64,000 nt of DNA from Clitoria ternatea (GCA_037962975.1 CM075676.1:94992001-95056000); one strand, 5' to 3'; counted from the stretch's first letter, positions 35,312 to 47,262 are shown. The notes: generated from the letters alone by a model not told the origin. Program-made: numbers and translations.

Positions 35312-36288
35312 AGGGTAAATAACCCTTTGGTCCTCTATTTTGAACAAAAGTTTTAGGCCAGTCCCCTAGGGTTTTTTTTTCACTTTGGTCCCTTATGTGT
35401 ATTAAAATGTTCCAATGTGGTCCGTCTATCAAGTGGATGCTAATGTCGTTTACATTGTTGTCTGACATGTTATCAAATGAAGACATCACTATACGCATGT
35501 CAATTAGTGATTTGTTATTGCATCAAACACTAAAACAGTGCAGTTTTGACAATTGAGAGGGTAAATAGAAAACTGTGGATGCTCATCTTTCTTCTTCGTG
35601 TAACTCGACGTCGCTTTATTCTAAATTTGTATCACCATCTTCGTACCAAACTCAAATTGCAGCAGGAAGCATTTTTTCTTATGTGATATTGAGGCTTGCA
35701 TAAAGAAAATATGGGGTTTCACATCAGCAGCAGGAAGTTGCCATGGAGGCCCAAAGGGAGTTCACTTAACCCCGGTACCAAAGGGGGAATCACTATGACC
35801 AAAAGTGGGAAAAAAAATTAACAAGGGGAAATTTTAGTGATTGACATAAGAATTTTGCATTGCATTGGAAAATGAGGGGGAAAATGAAAAAGAGTATGTT
35901 CATCTTCCTTCTTTCTTCCATCATAGGTTTAGATGGTAGCTTCCTAAAAGGACTATATGATGGACAACTACTATCTGTAGTTTGGAAAGACCTGAATGAT
36001 CAAATGCTTCCTGTAGCCATTGCTGTTGTTGAATGTGAGAACACAGTCATGAAGGTGGTTCCTAGACCTGCTCGTGGGGAATATGGGCGGAGTAGAGGCT
36101 TGCAAGGAAGCACAAGGTAGTTGTTTCAATTTGGTTCCTTATGTTGTGTTAGTGATTTCAATTTGGTCCCTTATGTACAGTTAGTGATTTCAATTTGGTC
36201 CTTGTATAGTTAATTGTTTCAGTTTGGTCACCTGACACACACAGTTGCTTTACTCTATTTTACTTGCAATGAGCAAGGTTTGAAACAT
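35312..36288 (+). mobile_element. Mutator-like (MULE) element remnant, left part
   Basis: It opens with GGGTAAATAACCCTTTGGTC, the type of terminal sequence seen on legume MULEs, with repeated TTTGGTCCCTTATGT words. The transposase scrap lies within. The Tekay element interrupts it at 36289, and MULE coding resumes at 45888. A triplicated word GTGATTTCAATTTGGTCC-like occurs near 36121-36215. The far end cannot be placed exactly (about 46105). Confidence 0.65.
35860..36120 (+). pseudogene. MULE transposase fragment
   Basis: The frame contains IIGLDGSFLKGLYDGQLLSV and then NDQMLPVAIAVVECEN, the first catalytic region of plant MuDR-type transposases, with the Asp in GLDG. It is short. Its last 30 residues (from VMKVVPRP) do not look like the family, so the reading is broken there. 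Confidence 0.75.
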
Positions 36289-38745
36289 TGTAACATCCCT
36301 GATATTTTAATGAGAATTATAAGAAATGGGAAATGTTAGTAAATGTTTTAGAAGTTTTATTTAATATTTGTTCTGTCTGAGCCAGAGACGGGAAAGCCGG
36401 TGTCGAGATCGGTCTCAGAAGAGTGGGCAGGCGGAGTTGAAGATCGGGAGTGTAAGAGAAGAGCGGACAGGGCCAGGTGGTTTGGTCCAAACCGATGTGA
36501 GGAGAGCGCCTCACTCGGGGTCATAGCCCGGACTAACCTCATAATGATTGAAACAACGGGTGTAGGTAACCACGAGGCGAGCACGGATGAGACATCCAAC
36601 CTCTCAGGTTGTAGCTCAGATTTCCGAGGTATGAACACTAAGCTAGGACGCCGGGGGGCCGGTATTCATACTGGGCCAATACTCTTGCGAAGTATTAGAG
36701 AATTGCGAATAATTAAACGTTGAGGGAATAAATAAGTGTAATTGATTTGATAACTATGAAATAGTTTAATATGGTGGAATTGATTAAAATTTAGTGAGAA
36801 TACAAATAAAATAAAGGAAAAGACGATCTTGCCCATGAGCTTTATATATATATAAGAAGATTCTCTTCCTTTCCTCTTCATTATTTGCGAGTTACCTCTG
36901 CTGCTGGTCTGTCCCTTCTCTTTCATTTTCTCCTCTCTTAACACTGAGTTGCATGCGCTGGAGAGGGACTCCAATTGTGTCTAAACTTCAATTGAATCCC
37001 ATTCCGGTGATCGAGGCTTCAAGGTGAGTCTACTGATCCGTTCCAATTGTGATTCCCTTATCCCTTTTATTCTTTGGCGGTCAAAGGCCATGCATGGCTA
37101 TATTCGAGGCTGTTCTCCACTCCTCCGGTGAGTGTGAGCCCAAATGCGGTCCATGAACTAAGGGGCGTTGAAGTGACGAGCTGTACTTTATGATCCGTAG
37201 GTAGTAGGTTAAGCAACGGAAGACTGAGTGACGGAGCTGAGACTGCGAAACCAGTGCTCAGAGGAAGGAATCGACACAGAGAGCAGATTATCGAAGCGTG
37301 GAACCAAAGTAAGGGGGGTGTTCGGGTTATAATTAATTAGAATAGGACTCGCTTCTTATACAGGTCATTGAGATGGTGTAAGCAGGTTAAGGAAAATATT
37401 ACTAAACGTAGTTGTGTGTTTATGCTTGTGCATGCGTGACTGTGTACATTAATTAGTTGAGGATTGGGTGTGTGGTTAAGTTTATCATGTTATGATCTTG
37501 TGATATCTAATGTTGAAATGATCAGTGTTATGTGACGCCGGGTTAGCAAGCAGGCTACCCGAGTGATGAAGAATTGATATTATTATGTGAAAGGTAAATT
37601 GTTGAATGACTATGTGGTGTGGGATGGCTGGCGGTATATGATAGCCCCTTATTTTCGGCTCTCGTGGCTTTCGTGCCCAGTTGAGCTACCCAGTGGTCAA
37701 GTAGGACTCAGTGGTCGAGGTGGAGAGTCAAGCAGGACTCGGTGAACCAAGCAGGGTTCACGGGGTGTCAAGTAGGACCCCCAGCTGAAGGCCAATCCTT
37801 TAGTATCCGGATACTAGGAGTCAGATTGTATGAGAGTCAGTGGTGATTGTGATGAATGTGATGGAATTGCTTGGTTGGGTTAATATAGTTTTCGTATGTA
37901 ATACACTATGTTTCTTGGTGCAATTTGATAGATTTCTGAGTGAAAAGTTGATATCTTGTTAAGTATGGGCTAACCCCTTGATGGTTGCAAATGATACACT
38001 TGTTGAGTAAACTGTGTTTACTTTCGAATGATGCTTGATGTATATATATAATTATGTATGTATATTTGTTAAGTTCCATTCTATATTAATTACAATGCCA
38101 AACACTCACCCTTGCCTTTTTTTTTAGTAACCAGTGACAGGGAGGGGGAAGGAGCCATGGAGTCGCGCCAAGGGGGAGATCGGTGCCAGGGTCCGAGTGA
38201 CTTTGAGTGACTCTCTATAGAGTTATATGTGTCTATAAGAACTTCCGAGCATTATTATTAGCTGTGTTTTGACCAAGACCGGACCGAATGCAAATCTATA
38301 TTTTAAAATACATCACTGTCTATTTATATGCTTTCATGATTGCTATGACAACTCTTTGGTTAACAGAATCATTTTTAGGGTGAGATTTTTCGGGAGTCCG
38401 TTTGCATGTTTTACCCAATCCGATGTGCGAAAGGTATTCGCTCAAGCGAATAGAAACCTCATTCAAGCAAGAGTCCGGAATCTCGCTCAGATGAGTAGGG
38501 GCCCCGCTCAAGCTGGAGGCCCTGATTCCCTTTTTCCCCATCCGTTGTGCTTAGATTAACTTGTTCTTCTTTCTAGATCTCATTTATTTAATTTGACTGC
38601 GACTGCTGTCACTTGAATAAGTCAGTAAAACTAAATGCTATTTCACTAAACCTCGATTAATTTTCAAGAAAAGGAAAAAAAAAATTTATCATAAGATTTA
38701 ATCAATTGAATAAAAATACATGCAAAAATAACCTAGGACGTTACA
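36289..38745 (+). repeat. 5' LTR of the Tekay element (2457 bp)
   Basis: TGTAACATCCC...GACGTTACA; TGTAAC and GTTACA form a terminal inverted repeat. It contains a donor-like CAAG|GTGAGT (37024), a second donor-like CCAAA|GTAAGG (37309), an acceptor-like TTTTTTTTTAG (ends 38127), the hairpin at 37742-37761 and the palindrome TAGTATCCGGATACTA at 37801-37816. Confidence 0.97.
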
Positions 38746-38747
38746 CT

Positions 38748-38759
38748 TGGTATCAGAGC
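38748..38759 (+). promoter_or_regulatory. Primer-binding site (tRNA-iMet)
   Basis: TGGTATCAGAGC, complementary to the 3' end of initiator tRNA-Met, two bases after the LTR. Confidence 0.95.
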
Positions 38760-38976
38760 GGTTCTTTCTAGAGCCGGTGTATGGGTCGGTCTAGTGATTG
38801 TGTCAGTCTTATGAAGGTTGATTGTATTTCGTTGTACCATGATTGTGTGTGTGGTATGGCATCGTTCCCTTGGCACTCCACTGGCGTAGTATTCTATGTA
38901 TATAAGGTAAATTTTTGATTCCCTGGCTGACCTTGGTTATTAATGATGATGTGTTTGCTCATTGTAGAATTACTAA

Positions 38977-39996
38977 ATGGCCAAAGAAACTAGTTCTGGG
39001 GGAGGAGATGATTTCTTCTCTAGATTTACTCAGCTGATGAGTAGGACCGAATCCGGTCCCACTCTGGATAAATTCCTGAAAAGGAATCCTCCGATCTACA
39101 AAGGGGGACACGATTATGACGGGGCATACATCTGGATCAGGAATATCGAGCAGGTTTTTGAATATTTTGAGTGCTCAGAAGAGCAAAAGGTTTTATTTGC
39201 TACTTACCAACTAAAAGAAGAGGCTAGAGTATGGTGGTCCCGAGTGAAGGTGCAGATGAACGCAGCAAATGAGTCGTTGGTATGGGTAAATTTCCGAAGG
39301 AGGTTCCTTGTTAAATACTTCCCGGACAACTACAAAATCCGGAAAGAAATGGAATTCCTGAAGTTGGAGCAAGACCGGGTGTCTGTGGCCGAGTACACCA
39401 GCAAGTTCGACGAGCTGTGTGATTTTTACCACCCTTTCTCGTTAGAAGGGACTGAAGGTAGCAAGTGCGCCAAATACGAAGCTGGACTACGGATTGAACT
39501 CCGTAGTGTAATCGTACCGATGGAGATTAGGGACTACCCAACCCTGGTGAATAAAGCAAGACTGACTGAAGAGGTGCAGTTACAAAGGACGTCCCAGCCG
39601 AGAGATAAAAAGCCACTGAAGGCGAAAAGATTCAACTTCAAGAGGATGAGTCAATTCTTCCGGGGCGGCAAGTCTTCTGCTACCTCCTCATCCTCTTCCG
39701 GTCGGGGTTCCACTGGTCGATCGGGTAATCCTTCTGGTAGTCGTGCATGCTACAATTGTGGTCAGGAAGGTCACATTGCTAAACATTGCCAAGCCAACCA
39801 AATTGTGTGCTTCCAGTGCGGACAACCAGGGCACCTCAGGCCCGATTGCCCTCAGAGGCAGCCGCAGGGCAGGCAGGACAACCGAACTAATTCTTCTAGG
39901 ACCCGGGGTTCCAACTTTCCGAGGGGAGGCCGGAATGGAGCTGGTAGAGGGAACCAACAATCGGAGAGATATGATGCCCAATCTAGCGGTGCCTAG
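38977..39996 (+). CDS. Gag of the Tekay element
   Basis: A 339-residue frame beginning at the first good ATG after the primer site. The capsid-like Gag core covers about 40-200 (EARVWWSRVKV, FRRRFLVKYFPDNYKIRKEM, EYTSKFDELCDFY). A basic, Ser/Gly-rich linker leads to two zinc knuckles, CYNCGQEGHIAKHC (about 258-271) and CFQCGQPGHLRPDC (about 278-291). The frame stops at TAG 39994-39996 and stays open beyond it into the protease, so in an active relative Gag and PR are probably one polyprotein. The Gag part looks undamaged. Confidence 0.93.
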   Translation: MAKETSSGGGDDFFSRFTQLMSRTESGPTLDKFLKRNPPIYKGGHDYDGAYIWIRNIEQVFEYFECSEEQKVLFATYQLKEEARVWWSRVKVQMNAANESLVWVNFRRRFLVKYFPDNYKIRKEMEFLKLEQDRVSVAEYTSKFDELCDFYHPFSLEGTEGSKCAKYEAGLRIELRSVIVPMEIRDYPTLVNKARLTEEVQLQRTSQPRDKKPLKAKRFNFKRMSQFFRGGKSSATSSSSSGRGSTGRSGNPSGSRACYNCGQEGHIAKHCQANQIVCFQCGQPGHLRPDCPQRQPQGRQDNRTNSSRTRGSNFPRGGRNGAGRGNQQSERYDAQSSGA

Positions 39997-40440
39997 AACG
40001 CCATGACCGGGCGAGTGTTTGTGTTTGACGCTTCGGAAGCTACGAGGAATGACAATTTGGTACAGGGTAAGTGCCTCATCTGTGGCTATCTGGTTGATGT
40101 AATTTATGATTCGGGTGCCACCCATTCCTTTATTTCGGAAAGTTGTGTGCGACGGCTTGGTCTGCCGATCGGTTTAATGGAGCACGCTCTTATTATTTCC
40201 ACTCCAACTGGTTCCACTTTCCGTGCGACTACAGTGTGTAGAGAACTGCCGATGCAAATCGAAGCCCGTACTTTTCGAGTGAATTTTATCTGTATGCCAT
40301 TGAAGGACTTAGATGTTATTCTAGGTCTCGATTGGCTTGCTGCTAATCATGTGTTGGTCGATTGTTATCGGAAGAATATTGTTTTCTCTCAGGAATTTGA
40401 CATGAAGGACGGGGTGAGCGATGTCCTAACACGTATGTTG
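39997..40440 (+). pseudogene. Protease region of the Tekay element
   Basis: It is in the same frame as Gag, directly after its TAG. The aspartic protease motif is VIYDSGATHSFIS (Asp-Ser-Gly codons at 40108-40116), followed by the flap region and VILGLDWL. After about 40400 the frame departs from family sequence and the true reading continues one frame over (the RT frame), so a net one-base loss or equivalent lies between about 40400 and 40440. Confidence 0.88.
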
Positions 40441-43358
40441 TTTTATTCGCTTCGGAGGGTAGGCATAACCTCCTGCCGAGCGATATTCCAATTGTTTGCG
40501 AATTTCCTGACGTTTTTCGGGAAGAAATTCCGGAGCTACCTCCCAGTCGGGAGATTGATTTCTCTATTGACTTGATTCCCGGGGCAGAACCTGTGTCCCG
40601 AGCGCCATATAGAATGTCTTCGGTGGAATTGACCGAAGTGAAGAAACAAGTAAACGAATTACTAGAAAAGGGCTTTATCTGACCCAGTGCCTCACCCTGG
40701 GGCGCTCCGGTGTTACTGGTAAAGAAAAAGGACGGTAGTATGCGAATGTGCATTGATTACCGACAGCTGAACAAACTGACGATCAAAAATAAATATCCAC
40801 TACCTCGGATTGACGATTTACTGGACCAGTTGTGAGGCGCCGTTGTGTTCTCTAAGATTGACTTGAGGTCGGGGTACCACCAGATCCGAGTGAGGTCGGA
40901 GGATACCCCAAAAACAGCATTTCGGACTCGGTATGGGCATTTCGAGTACGTAGTAATTCCCTTTGGAGTAACGAACGCTCCTGCCATTTTTATGGACTAT
41001 ATGAATCGGACCTTTCAACCGTACTTGGACCAGTTTGTGGTGGTATTCATTGATGATATTTTGGTATATTCGAGGTCGGACGAGGAGCATGCTCAACATC
41101 TTCGACTTGTTTTACAAGTACTCCGAGAGAAGAAGTTGTACGCTAAACTATCTAAGTGTGATTTCTGGGGGAGTAGTGTACAATTCTTGAGGCATGTAAT
41201 TTCCCGAGAGGGAATCTCAGTTGATCCGACAAAAATTGAGGCGGTTATGGCTTGGGAGAGGCCGAAGTCAGTAACTGAAATCAGGAGTTTCCTCGGATTA
41301 GCTGGATACTATCGACGCTTCATTGAGGGGTTCTCTCGGATAGCACTCCCTCTGACTCGGTTAACGAGGAAAGGAAACCCCTTCGTGTGGTCGGAAAAGT
41401 GTGAATTAAGCTTCCAAACTCTCAAGCGATGTTTAACGACTGCCCCTGTGCTTGCACTGCCCGATGTAACACAGGAATTTGAAGTATATTGTGATGCATC
41501 CAAATTTGGATTGGGGTGTGTGTTGATGCAAGCTGATCGGGCAATTGCCTATGCTTCGAGGCAATTGAGGCCACATGAGGAGAATTACCCGACTCATGAT
41601 CTGGAACTTGCAGCAGTGGTGTACGCACTGAAGATTTGGCGTCATTATCTGTATGGGGCTCGCTTTGTAGTATTCAGTGATCACAAGAGTCTAAAGTACT
41701 TATTTGATCAAAAGGAGTTAAATATGAGACAGAGGAGATGGGTAGAGTATTTGAAGGATTACGACTTCGATTTGAAGTATCACCCGGGCAAAGCGAATGT
41801 TGTGGCAGATGCACTAAGCAGGAAGGTATTACACGTGGCTTACCTGATGGGTAGAGAACAGGAATTGCTGGAAAGCTTTAGGGATATGAATGTTGGAATT
41901 GTTATGGACGCGCCAAACCGAATGACAATCGGAATGTTAAAAATCTCCAACGAATTTCTGGAGTCTGTGGTAGCTGCACAGAAAGACGATGAAGAGTTAC
42001 TGAGGCTGATTGATACTCAGACCCAAGGCAAAAATGTGGAGATAACTCGGGGTAACGATGGTATATGGAGATTCAGGAACCGAGTGGTGGTGCCTGCACA
42101 TGGAGGCTTCAGGCAGGCGGTGCTAGCAGAAGCACACAAGAGCTCTCTGAGTATACATCCAGGAGTGACAAAAATGTATCATGACTTAAAAAAGGAATTC
42201 TGGTGGCCAAGCATGAAGAAGGCAATAATCGAGTATGTGAAATCCTGTGTGATATGTCAAAAGTGCAAAGTTGAGCACCAACGACTTCCAGGTTTGCTTC
42301 GACCTCCAGAAATTCCGATCTGGAAGTGGGAAGGTATCACCATGGACTTCGTATCCGGACTGCCTCGCACTCGAACCGGATACAACGCGATTTGGGTGAT
42401 TGTTGATCGACTAACCAAAAGTGCTCATTTCCTGGCAATAAATATGAAGCGGTCGCTAGATCGATTAGCTAAGTTGTACGTTGCGGAAGTTGTACGACTG
42501 CATGGTGTGCCCTCAAGCATTATCTCCGATCGGGATCCCCGATTCACTTCAAGGTTTTGGAGGAGTTTACAACAACAACTGGGTACTGAGCTCAAACTGA
42601 GCTCAGCCTACCATCCCCAGACTGATGGCCAATCAGAACGGACTATACAAACTCTTGAAGATATGTTAAGGGCATGTGTGCTGGAACAGGGCGGATCATG
42701 GGAGAAATACTTGCCCTTGGTAGAGTTTGCATATAATAACAGTTACCATAGCAGCATTGGGATGGCTCCATACGAAGCTTTTTATGGTCGGAAATGTCGT
42801 ACTCCATTATGTTGGAATGAGAACGGCGATGCCCTTCATCTGGGGCCTGAGATGATTCAAGAGATGAACGAACAAATCGCTTTAATCCGAGAGAAGATAA
42901 AAATTGCCCAAGACCGGCAAAAGAGCTATTATGACAATCGGCATAGACCCCTTGAATTCCAAGTGGGTGATTGGGTGTTCCTAAGGATTTCACCGACTAA
43001 GGGTGTAGGTCGAATTTTGAAGAGCCAAAAGCTTAATCCGAAGTATATTGGACCATACCAAATACTAGAACGGATTGGTGAAGTCGCTTATCGACTGGAT
43101 CTTCCCCAATCGTTGACTAACATTCACAACGTGTTCCACGTATCGCAACTTCGAGCCTACATCCCGTGTGATACCATGATTGTACCGAGTGACTCCATTG
43201 AGGTGAAGGAGAATCTGACGGTGGAGGCGGTACCGATCAGCATTGAAGAGCATCAAACCAAACGGTTAAGGAACAAGGAGGTACCGCTGGTGAAGGTGAA
43301 GTGGCAGAATTTACATTGGATGAACTACACTTGGGAGTTAGAATCCGATATGAGGTGA
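40441..43358 (+). pseudogene. RT-RNase H-integrase-chromodomain of the Tekay element
   Basis: The frame starts after the frameshift and carries TGA at 40680-40682 and 40833-40835, both at places where family members usually code an amino acid; each could come from CGA. From 40845 it is open for 837 codons. Numbered from there: RT with VFIDDILVYS (68-71), RNase H with YCDAS (D217), LELAA (E254) and FSDHKSL (D279), integrase zinc domain (C468, C471) and core Asp501, Asp562 and Glu598. The C-terminal chromodomain (about 785-837) has VPLVKVKWQNLHWMNYTWE. The chromodomain places it in the chromovirus clade, where it is thought to steer integration to heterochromatin marks. Confidence 0.93.
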
Positions 43359-43414
43359 ATGTACCCTCACCTTTTCCAACCAGAACACTGATTTCGGGGA
43401 CGAAATCTCCTTTT

Positions 43415-43425
43415 AGGGGGGTGGA
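43415..43425 (+). promoter_or_regulatory. Polypurine tract of the Tekay element
   Basis: AGGGGGGTGGA, immediately before the 3' LTR. It primes plus-strand synthesis; one T interrupts the purines. Confidence 0.8.
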
Positions 43426-45882
43426 TGTAACATCCCTGATATTTTAATGAGAATTATAAGAAATGGGAAATGTTAGTAAATGTTTTAGAAGTTTTATTTA
43501 ATATTTGTTCTGTCTGAGCCAGAGACGGGAAAGCCGATGTCGAGATCGGTCTCAGAAGAGCGGGCAGGCGGAGTTGAAGATCGGGAGTGTAAGAGAAGAG
43601 CGGACAGGGCCAGGTGGTTTGGTCCAAACCGATGTGAGGAGAGCGCCTCACTCGGGGTCATAGCCCGGACTAACCTCATAATGATTGAAACAACGGGTGT
43701 AGGTAACCACGAGGCGAGCACGGATGAGATATCCGACCTCTCAGGTTGTAGCTCGGATTTCTGAGGTATGAACACTAAGCTAGGATGCCGGGGGGCCGGT
43801 ATTCATACTGGGCCTATACTCTTGCGAAGTATTAGAGAATTGCGAATAATTAAACGTTGAGGGAATAAATAAGTGTAATTGATTTGATAACTATGAAATA
43901 GTTTAATATGGTGGAATTGATTAAAATTTAGTGAGAATACAAATAAAATAAAGGAAAAGACGATCTTGCCCATGAGCTTTATATATATATAAGAAGATTC
44001 TCTTCCTTTCCTCTTCATTATTTGCGAGTTACCTCTGCTGCTGGTCTGTCCCTTCTCTTTCATTTTCTCCTCTCTTAACACTGAGTTGCATGCGTTGGAG
44101 AGGGACTCCAATTGTGTCTAAACTTCAATTGAATCCCATTTCGGTGATCGAGGCTTCAAGGTGAGTCTACTGATCCGTTCCAATTATGATTCCCTTATCC
44201 CTTTTATTCTTTGGCGGTCAAGGGCCATGCATGGCTATATTCGAGGCTGTTCTCCACTCCTCCGGTGAGTGTGAGCCCAAATGCGGTCCATGAACTAAGG
44301 GGCGTTGAAGTGACGAGCTGTACTTTATGATCCGTAGGTAGTAGGTTAAGCAACGGAAGACTGAGTGACGGAGCTGAGACTGCGAAACCAGTGCTCAGAG
44401 GAAGGAATCGACACAGAGAGCAGATTATCGAAGCGTGGAACCAAAGTAAGGGGGGTGTTCGGGTTATAATTAATTAGAATAGGACTCGCTTCTTATACAG
44501 GTCATTGAGATGGTGTAAGCAGGTTAAGGAAAATATTACTAAACGTAGTTGTGTGTTTATGCTTGTGCATGCGTGACTGTGTACATTAATTAGTTGTGGA
44601 TCGGGTGTGTGGTTGAGTTTATCATGTTATGATCTTGTGATATCTAATGTTGAAATGATCAGTGTTATGTGACGCCGGGTTAGCAAACAGGCTACCCGAG
44701 TGATGAAGAATTGATATTATTATGTGAAAGGTAAATTGTTGAATGACTATGTGGTGTGGGATGGCTGACGGTATATGATAGCCCCTCATTTTCGGCTCCC
44801 GTGGCTTTCGTGCCCAGTTGAGCTACCCAGTGGTCAAGTAGGACCCAGTGGTCGAGGTGGAGAGTCAAGCAGGACTCGGTGAACCAAGCAGGGTTCACGG
44901 GGTGTCAAGTAGGACCCCCAGCTGAAGGCCAATCCTTTAGTATCCGGATACTAGGAGTCAGATTGTATGAGAGTCAGTGGTGATTGTGATGAATGTGATG
45001 GAATTGCTTGGTTGGGTTAATATAGTTTTCGTATGTAATACACTATGTTTCTTGGTGCAATTTGATAGATTTCTGAGTGAAAAGTTGATATCTTGTTAAG
45101 TATGGGCTAACCCCTTGATGGTTGCAAATGATACACTTGTTGAGTAAACTGTGTTTACTTTCGAATGATGCTTGATGTATATATATAATTATGTATGTAT
45201 ATTTGTTAAGTTCCATTCTATATTAATTACAATGCCAAACACTCACCCTTGCCTTTTTTTTTTAGTAACCAGTGATAGGGAGGGGGAAGGAGCCATGGAG
45301 TCGCGCCAAGGGGGAGATCGGTGCCAGGGTCCGAGTGACTTTGAGTGACTCTCTATAGAGTTATATGTGTCTATAAGAACTTCCGAGCATTATTATTAGC
45401 TGTGTTTTGACCAAGACCGGACCGAATACAAATCTATATTTTAAAATACATCACTGTCTATTTATATGCTTTCATGATTGCTATGACAACTCTTTGGTTA
45501 ACAGAATCATTTTTAGGGTGAGATTTTTCGGGAGTCCGTTTGCATGTTTTGCCCAATCCGATGTGCGAAAGGTATTCGCTCAAGCGAATAGAAACCTCAT
45601 TCAAGCGAGAGTCCGGAATCTCGCTCAGACGAGTAGGGGCCCCGCTCAAGCTGGAGGCCCTGATTCCCTTTTTCCCCATCCGTTGTGCTTAGATTAACTT
45701 GTTCTTCTTTCTAGATCTCATTTATTTAATTTGACTGCGACTGCTGTCACTTGAATAAGTCAGTAAAACTAAATTCTATTTCACTAAACCTCGATTAATT
45801 TTCAAGAAAAGGAAAAAAAAATTTATCATAAGATTTAATCAATTGAATAAAAATACATGCAAAAATAACCTAGGACGTTACA
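43426..45882 (+). repeat. 3' LTR of the Tekay element (2457 bp)
   Basis: Same length and ends as the 5' LTR. The donor-like GTGAGT is at 44161, the acceptor-like poly-T AG ends at 45265, and the palindrome is at 44938-44953. ORFs in both LTRs are mirrored non-coding frames. Confidence 0.97.
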
Positions 45883-45887
45883 AACAT

Positions 45888-46105
45888 GCCCTAGAGGAAC
45901 TTATACATGGTGTTGAGCAGAGATTTTATGTGAGACACTGGATGCTTACAAAGAGTTGATTACAAAGAGTTTATGAAGAAATAGTTACTGAATTTATATA
46001 TTCAACATTCATGAATTTATATATTGGACAATAATCAAGTTATTGAATTTATATATGTTGATTGAATATGATTTTATAGTTTCAATAGTTGTGTGGTATG
46101 GTTAC
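45888..46105 (+). pseudogene. MULE transposase fragment, right part
   Basis: When the Tekay element and one AACAT are ignored, the sequence left of 36289 continues in frame here: GLKHALEELIHGVEQRFYVR, matching the MuDR-type region usually ending CVRHLYANF. A stop follows soon after, then AT-rich DNA. The right boundary is estimated from where a duplicated LTR segment begins. Confidence 0.75.
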
Positions 46106-46114
46106 TGTAAGCAT

Positions 46115-46765
46115 TATTGACTGATGTGTTGAAATGGAATAAATCTATATTGGTGTATATGAAATCTTTGATAGCTTAGTGGGCTTGTAATGGTGTTAAC
46201 ATGATGACGTATTTGATGACTGTGGATTTAGATGAATTATTTGGAAGTAAATAAAATTGTATTCGTGTGTATGACATTATGGATGGCCCGAAGGCTGGTG
46301 ATGGTTTTGACATGATTAAACATTATCAATGTGAATTGTGAATATGATGGCATATTTATGGTGATTGTTGGCATGGTTAAGGGCCATTGATGTTGATACA
46401 TATATATATGTTAAATAAGATGATATAGTTGAATGTAAAATTTAAAATAATGAGATGCATAAATAATAAATGGGAGGCGAACGTTGTATACAAGTATGAG
46501 AGATTAAAAGGTAATCCTAAATATAATAACGAACGTTAATTATGATTAATAAGGAAGTATTTAACTAGGAAGGTAGCCATATTATGCTTTTCCTAGTATA
46601 TGTATATATGTTTTTGTATTAATCTTTAATTCTAGTCACTCACCTCCTTGCTATGGTTTTTTTTAGTGATTGGTGGCAGATTATTGATGGACACCGCAAA
46701 GGCAAGCACTAAATGAGGCCAATATGGAGTCAATGCCAAGCTAAAGGAAGATTTTGTTGGTAGTT

Positions 46766-46843
<78 letters not shown>

Positions 46844-47262
46844 AATTCATATGTTGTAATTAGTTATACTTTATTTGGATTACATGGTGACTAAAAAGTC
46901 TAATAGTTGTGTTTGGCGAATTGTTAGGTGGAATTAGAATATGAAATTAATGGATGCATGATAGAAGTTTGAATTTACATGTTGAATGACGTTGAGCCAT
47001 AGAATAGTTAGATGGATTATGTTGATGAATTAATAGATTGATAATTAGTAGGCTAAGTTTGATTGTTTATGGCACGGAGCCATTGACTTGTAATAAATTA
47101 TAATGGGCAAGTATATGTGGTGTACATGATTGCTTGATTGATGCTGATAGAATTGGTCACTGATGAGATTGGAGTAGAATTCATGTGGATAGGTTGAGAT
47201 TGCTAAGAATAGGCATTTGGTGATTTGAATTGTTGGTTAATAGGTGAAATTGGCCAATTATG
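46115..47262 (+). repeat. Decayed chromovirus LTR-like repeat, first block
   Basis: 46115-46625 matches 34710-35311 at roughly 90 percent or better. It continues with the acceptor-like TTTTTTTTAG (ends 46666) followed by TGATTGGTGGCAG. A (TA)n(TG)n microsatellite occupies about 46767-46840. Sequence after the Athila-like solo LTR (48772 on) continues it. Confidence 0.62.
46767..46840. repeat. (TA)n(TG)n microsatellite
   Basis: About 30 bases of TA followed by about 45 of TG. Confidence 0.9.

Larger units (their letters stand above)
36289..45882 (+). mobile_element. Complete Tekay/Del-type chromovirus, 9594 bp, target duplication AACAT
   Basis: Two LTRs of 2457 bp, a tRNA-iMet primer site, a polypurine tract, Gag, PR, RT, RNase H, integrase and a C-terminal chromodomain are all present in order. 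AACAT lies on both sides (36284-36288 and 45883-45887). By eye the LTRs differ by about 26 substitutions, mostly transitions, plus two homopolymer length changes, near 1.1 percent. This means fairly recent insertion, of the order of a million years or less depending on the rate. Structure is complete but coding is broken by three stops and a frameshift. Confidence 0.97.

Noticed and set aside
35860..36120. Host gene with signal peptide (KKSMFIFLLSSI)
   Set aside because: The hydrophobic start is followed at once by the MULE transposase motif GLDGSFLKG, so the frame is a transposase scrap.
36317..36974. Open frames at the start of the Tekay LTRs, mirrored at 43454-44111
   Set aside because: They recur in both LTRs in non-coding sequence, with no family resemblance.
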